From: Cristatella mucedo
Lineage: Eukaryota; Bryozoa; Phylactolaemata; Cristatellidae
Reading direction: 5' to 3'
DNA length: 64,000 bases
NCBI GenBank assembly: GCA_009760855.2
Contig: WPIO01000001.1
Span: 2,033,501 to 2,097,500 of the forward strand
Made by a program: the position numbers and the translations under genes. Under the pieces are notes generated by a model that was not told where the DNA came from, did no database searches, and saw only the letters and a program-made list of their open reading frames with translations. This document shows positions 62,135 through 64,000 of this stretch, piece after piece (the stretch's first letter is position 1; each line of letters opens with the position of its first letter).

Positions 62135-62610
62135 TAAAGGGAATTCAAGAAAATATTTATAAAATTAGTTATTATTTACAATCATATATTTGTTTGGGGT
62201 ACATTTCAAAAGAATAACATGTTACAAATGGGATCAGAAGCTCCGATGACGTCCGACTAAAAGAAAAAATGATTTTTCAAACTACATCTGACCCGGAGGT
62301 AAACAGGAAGCAACATATCTAAAAATCACATTTACTGATCTCGTCATCATATGCGACTTGTATCCCAACTTTTTGAACTTTGGTAGATCGAGGTAAATAT
62401 GTGAAGCCTGTTGAGGTGCATTCTTGTGAAATGTATAAAACTTCATTTCCTGTGCAGGTTGGTGCCTTTTAAAGTCCATAACTCAACAAATACTTCATGT
62501 ATTGAAGTAAAATTTGAATTGTCAGTTCATCTCTGCTTGTTTTGACCGACTCTGGAAGAATTTCTGATTTAGGTTGGCTTAATTTTGCTGTCCATGTCCA
62601 TGATTACAGA
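62135..62610 (+). mobile_element. Half copy (one arm) of the fold-back element
   Basis: Matches the left arm of 45240-45705 in order and orientation (AAGAAAATATTTATA, CTCCGATGACGTC, GGAAGCAACATATCT, TTTGGTAGATCGAGG, CATTTCCTGTGCAGGTTGG). The inverted second arm is absent. It splits the endonuclease part of LINE-A. Confidence 0.75.
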
Positions 62611-63330
62611 AAATTAAGCTCAAGGACATTTGATGACACAAGGAAGTCGGAGATTGAGCAGAAGGGGGAACAAGATATTCTTGTGTGGACAGCATCAATT
62701 TAAAGGGCGTTGAGGTTTTGCAATTCACCGACGATTTTGGCTGCGGATGAGGGCACATACTGCAGACTGAATGAGATCTGCATGTGGTCAGATGAGCAGA
62801 ATTCGGTAATAATATGGGATGATAGCATACTGGTGTAGGAGAATATTTTATCAAGTGTGTGACCCTTGTTGTGATTAGGGTTATGCTCATGAGCCAGAAG
62901 ACAAAAGGAGTCAGTACATGAAATTAGGCATTTAAGGCATAAGTTCAGTTGTCAAAATGAATTTTAAAATCATCCATAACGAGGAAAGATCAATTTCTTG
63001 CACACAACATAGAAAGGAGATCAGAAAAATCTGATATAAAGGAGAACTTAGTACCTGGGGATGATAGATTACTGCTACCATTGTAGCCTGTTGTCAGAGT
63101 GACTCAAAACAAGAGGTTCGAAAAACTGCTTCGGTGGTTCTGCAAACGGTTTGAAATTGAGGTAGGAACATGCGACAACAGAGACCCTGCCTCCAGTTTT
63201 GATTGGTATGAAAGAAGAAGAAACCTGTTGGGGTAGCATCGGTTGTCGGGCAGTAAGTTGATTTCAGCCAGGTATCGATCAAAGCAAACATGTATAGCTT
63301 ATCATCAATAATCATCTCATGTTATATTAG

Positions 63331-64000
63331 GGGTTTAGTGCACGTTGAGTGAGAATTCCAAAGACAATCGTTAAGATGGGCCACAGGGTTTATAGTCAGC
63401 CAGAGTGTCACCAAGTTCCAGTGAATTGCAGGGAGATTACAAAAGGCGGCAGTAGACTATGCTAGGGATACCAAACTAGCAGGGCTTAGGCCACCCGTGT
63501 CCAGGTTGGCCTATGGGAAATTCCCAATTAACTGACCCTGGAAGCAGCAACGCAGCAAAATGCATTTGGACAACGACAGCAAAATGATAATAGGCACACA
63601 CGATCGTGCCTAATAGGGAGGTAACTAACAGTCGGCAAAGCTAAAGCCTCAGCCTTCGTGGTGGGGTAGGCCTCGGCTCAAGGGGGGGGGGGTGGGTGGG
63701 GTGGAATTTACAAGACACAGAATGAAGTGGAACGCATTTATATGTCCACAGGCAAGCAAATTCTTACTCGCGACGATCAAAAACAAACAAATGCAGTGTG
63801 CACAAACTGGAGCTCCCTTAAGTATCATCACGGTTCCAACGCATGTACTGCTAGATAAAAAATAGAATAATCATGGAGGCTACACAAGGATAACAAATTT
63901 TCAGTAATACACCAACAGTGGCATTTTGTTAGTCTTGTATTGCTGCTCCTGCTGCATTAACAGCACTCGTGTGCCACGTGACTTGACGAATGGCTTAGGT
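63331..64000. other. No gene recognised at the window end
   Basis: May include more of the LINE-A 5' region. A G-tract lies at 63682-63692 in a GTGGGTGGGG context. Confidence 0.35.

Larger units (their letters stand above)
60185..63330 (-). mobile_element. LINE-A copy, near full length but decayed and interrupted
   Basis: From 5' (high coordinate): endonuclease start (LIDTWLKS at about 63270); RT (HSLGLHFCADDNQLYLSF near 61280, HAWMAANCLSLNDDETN); C terminus (NSAARLFYCEHCSCSISSLL, KFLSFTFSSLHSLAPAYLSE); 3' tail at 60200-60260. The YADD box reads CADD. Many frame breaks. Interrupted at 61369-61450 and 62135-62610. Confidence 0.8.

Overview
The window is animal (metazoan) nuclear DNA. The evidence is spliced multi-exon genes with GT-AG introns, animal-type domain architectures (CUB; RING/B-box/coiled coil/filamin/NHL), CR1/L2-like LINEs, tRNA-derived SINEs and long dinucleotide microsatellites. 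The sequence does not identify the phylum; a repeat-rich invertebrate is the safest reading. Two host genes are resolved exon by exon, and splice phases agree at every junction proposed below, except that the frame inside CUB exon 7 is broken.

Region 1 (about 2.6-16.9 kb, plus strand): a single-pass membrane protein with two divergent CUB domains, a Thr-rich stalk, one transmembrane helix and a long Pro/Ser/Gln-rich cytoplasmic tail with repeated RPGSA motifs. Each CUB domain uses the same two-exon, phase 1-0-1 cassette. Exon 7 carries an apparent 4-bp deletion that breaks the frame. Introns hold a 14-bp minisatellite of about 49 copies, three units of a satellite, and LINE and SINE pieces. 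Complementary (CT)n and (GA)n tracts flank the transmembrane exon.

Region 2 (17-38 kb): no confident host gene. It is a mosaic of LINE-A and LINE-B fragments, SINEs, a decayed LTR-retrotransposon gag/protease remnant (22.4-24.0 kb), a diverged tandem array of about 13 units of 156-195 bp (28.19-30.41 kb), a 30-bp coding minisatellite (33.56-33.74 kb) and a few unrecognised ORFs.

Region 3 (38.6-59.5 kb, minus strand): a complete TRIM2/TRIM3-type gene of six coding exons and 692 codons (RING C3HC4, one type-2 B-box, coiled coil, filamin repeat, six NHL blades). Its introns (0.8-8.6 kb) carry LINE-A, LINE-B, SINE-1, SINE-2 and a fold-back element of about 970 bp. Two closely similar LINE-B copies in opposite orientation bracket the terminal NHL exon.

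Region 4 (59.5-64 kb): upstream sequence of the TRIM gene, then a decayed minus-strand LINE-A copy interrupted by a hAT MITE fragment resembling SPIN/URR1 and by one arm of the fold-back element.

The transposons look like an interacting community. LINE-A and SINE-1 share a 3' hairpin tail, SINE-2 resembles the LINE-B tail, and several insertions are nested. Nothing in the sequence links the two host genes functionally beyond proximity.
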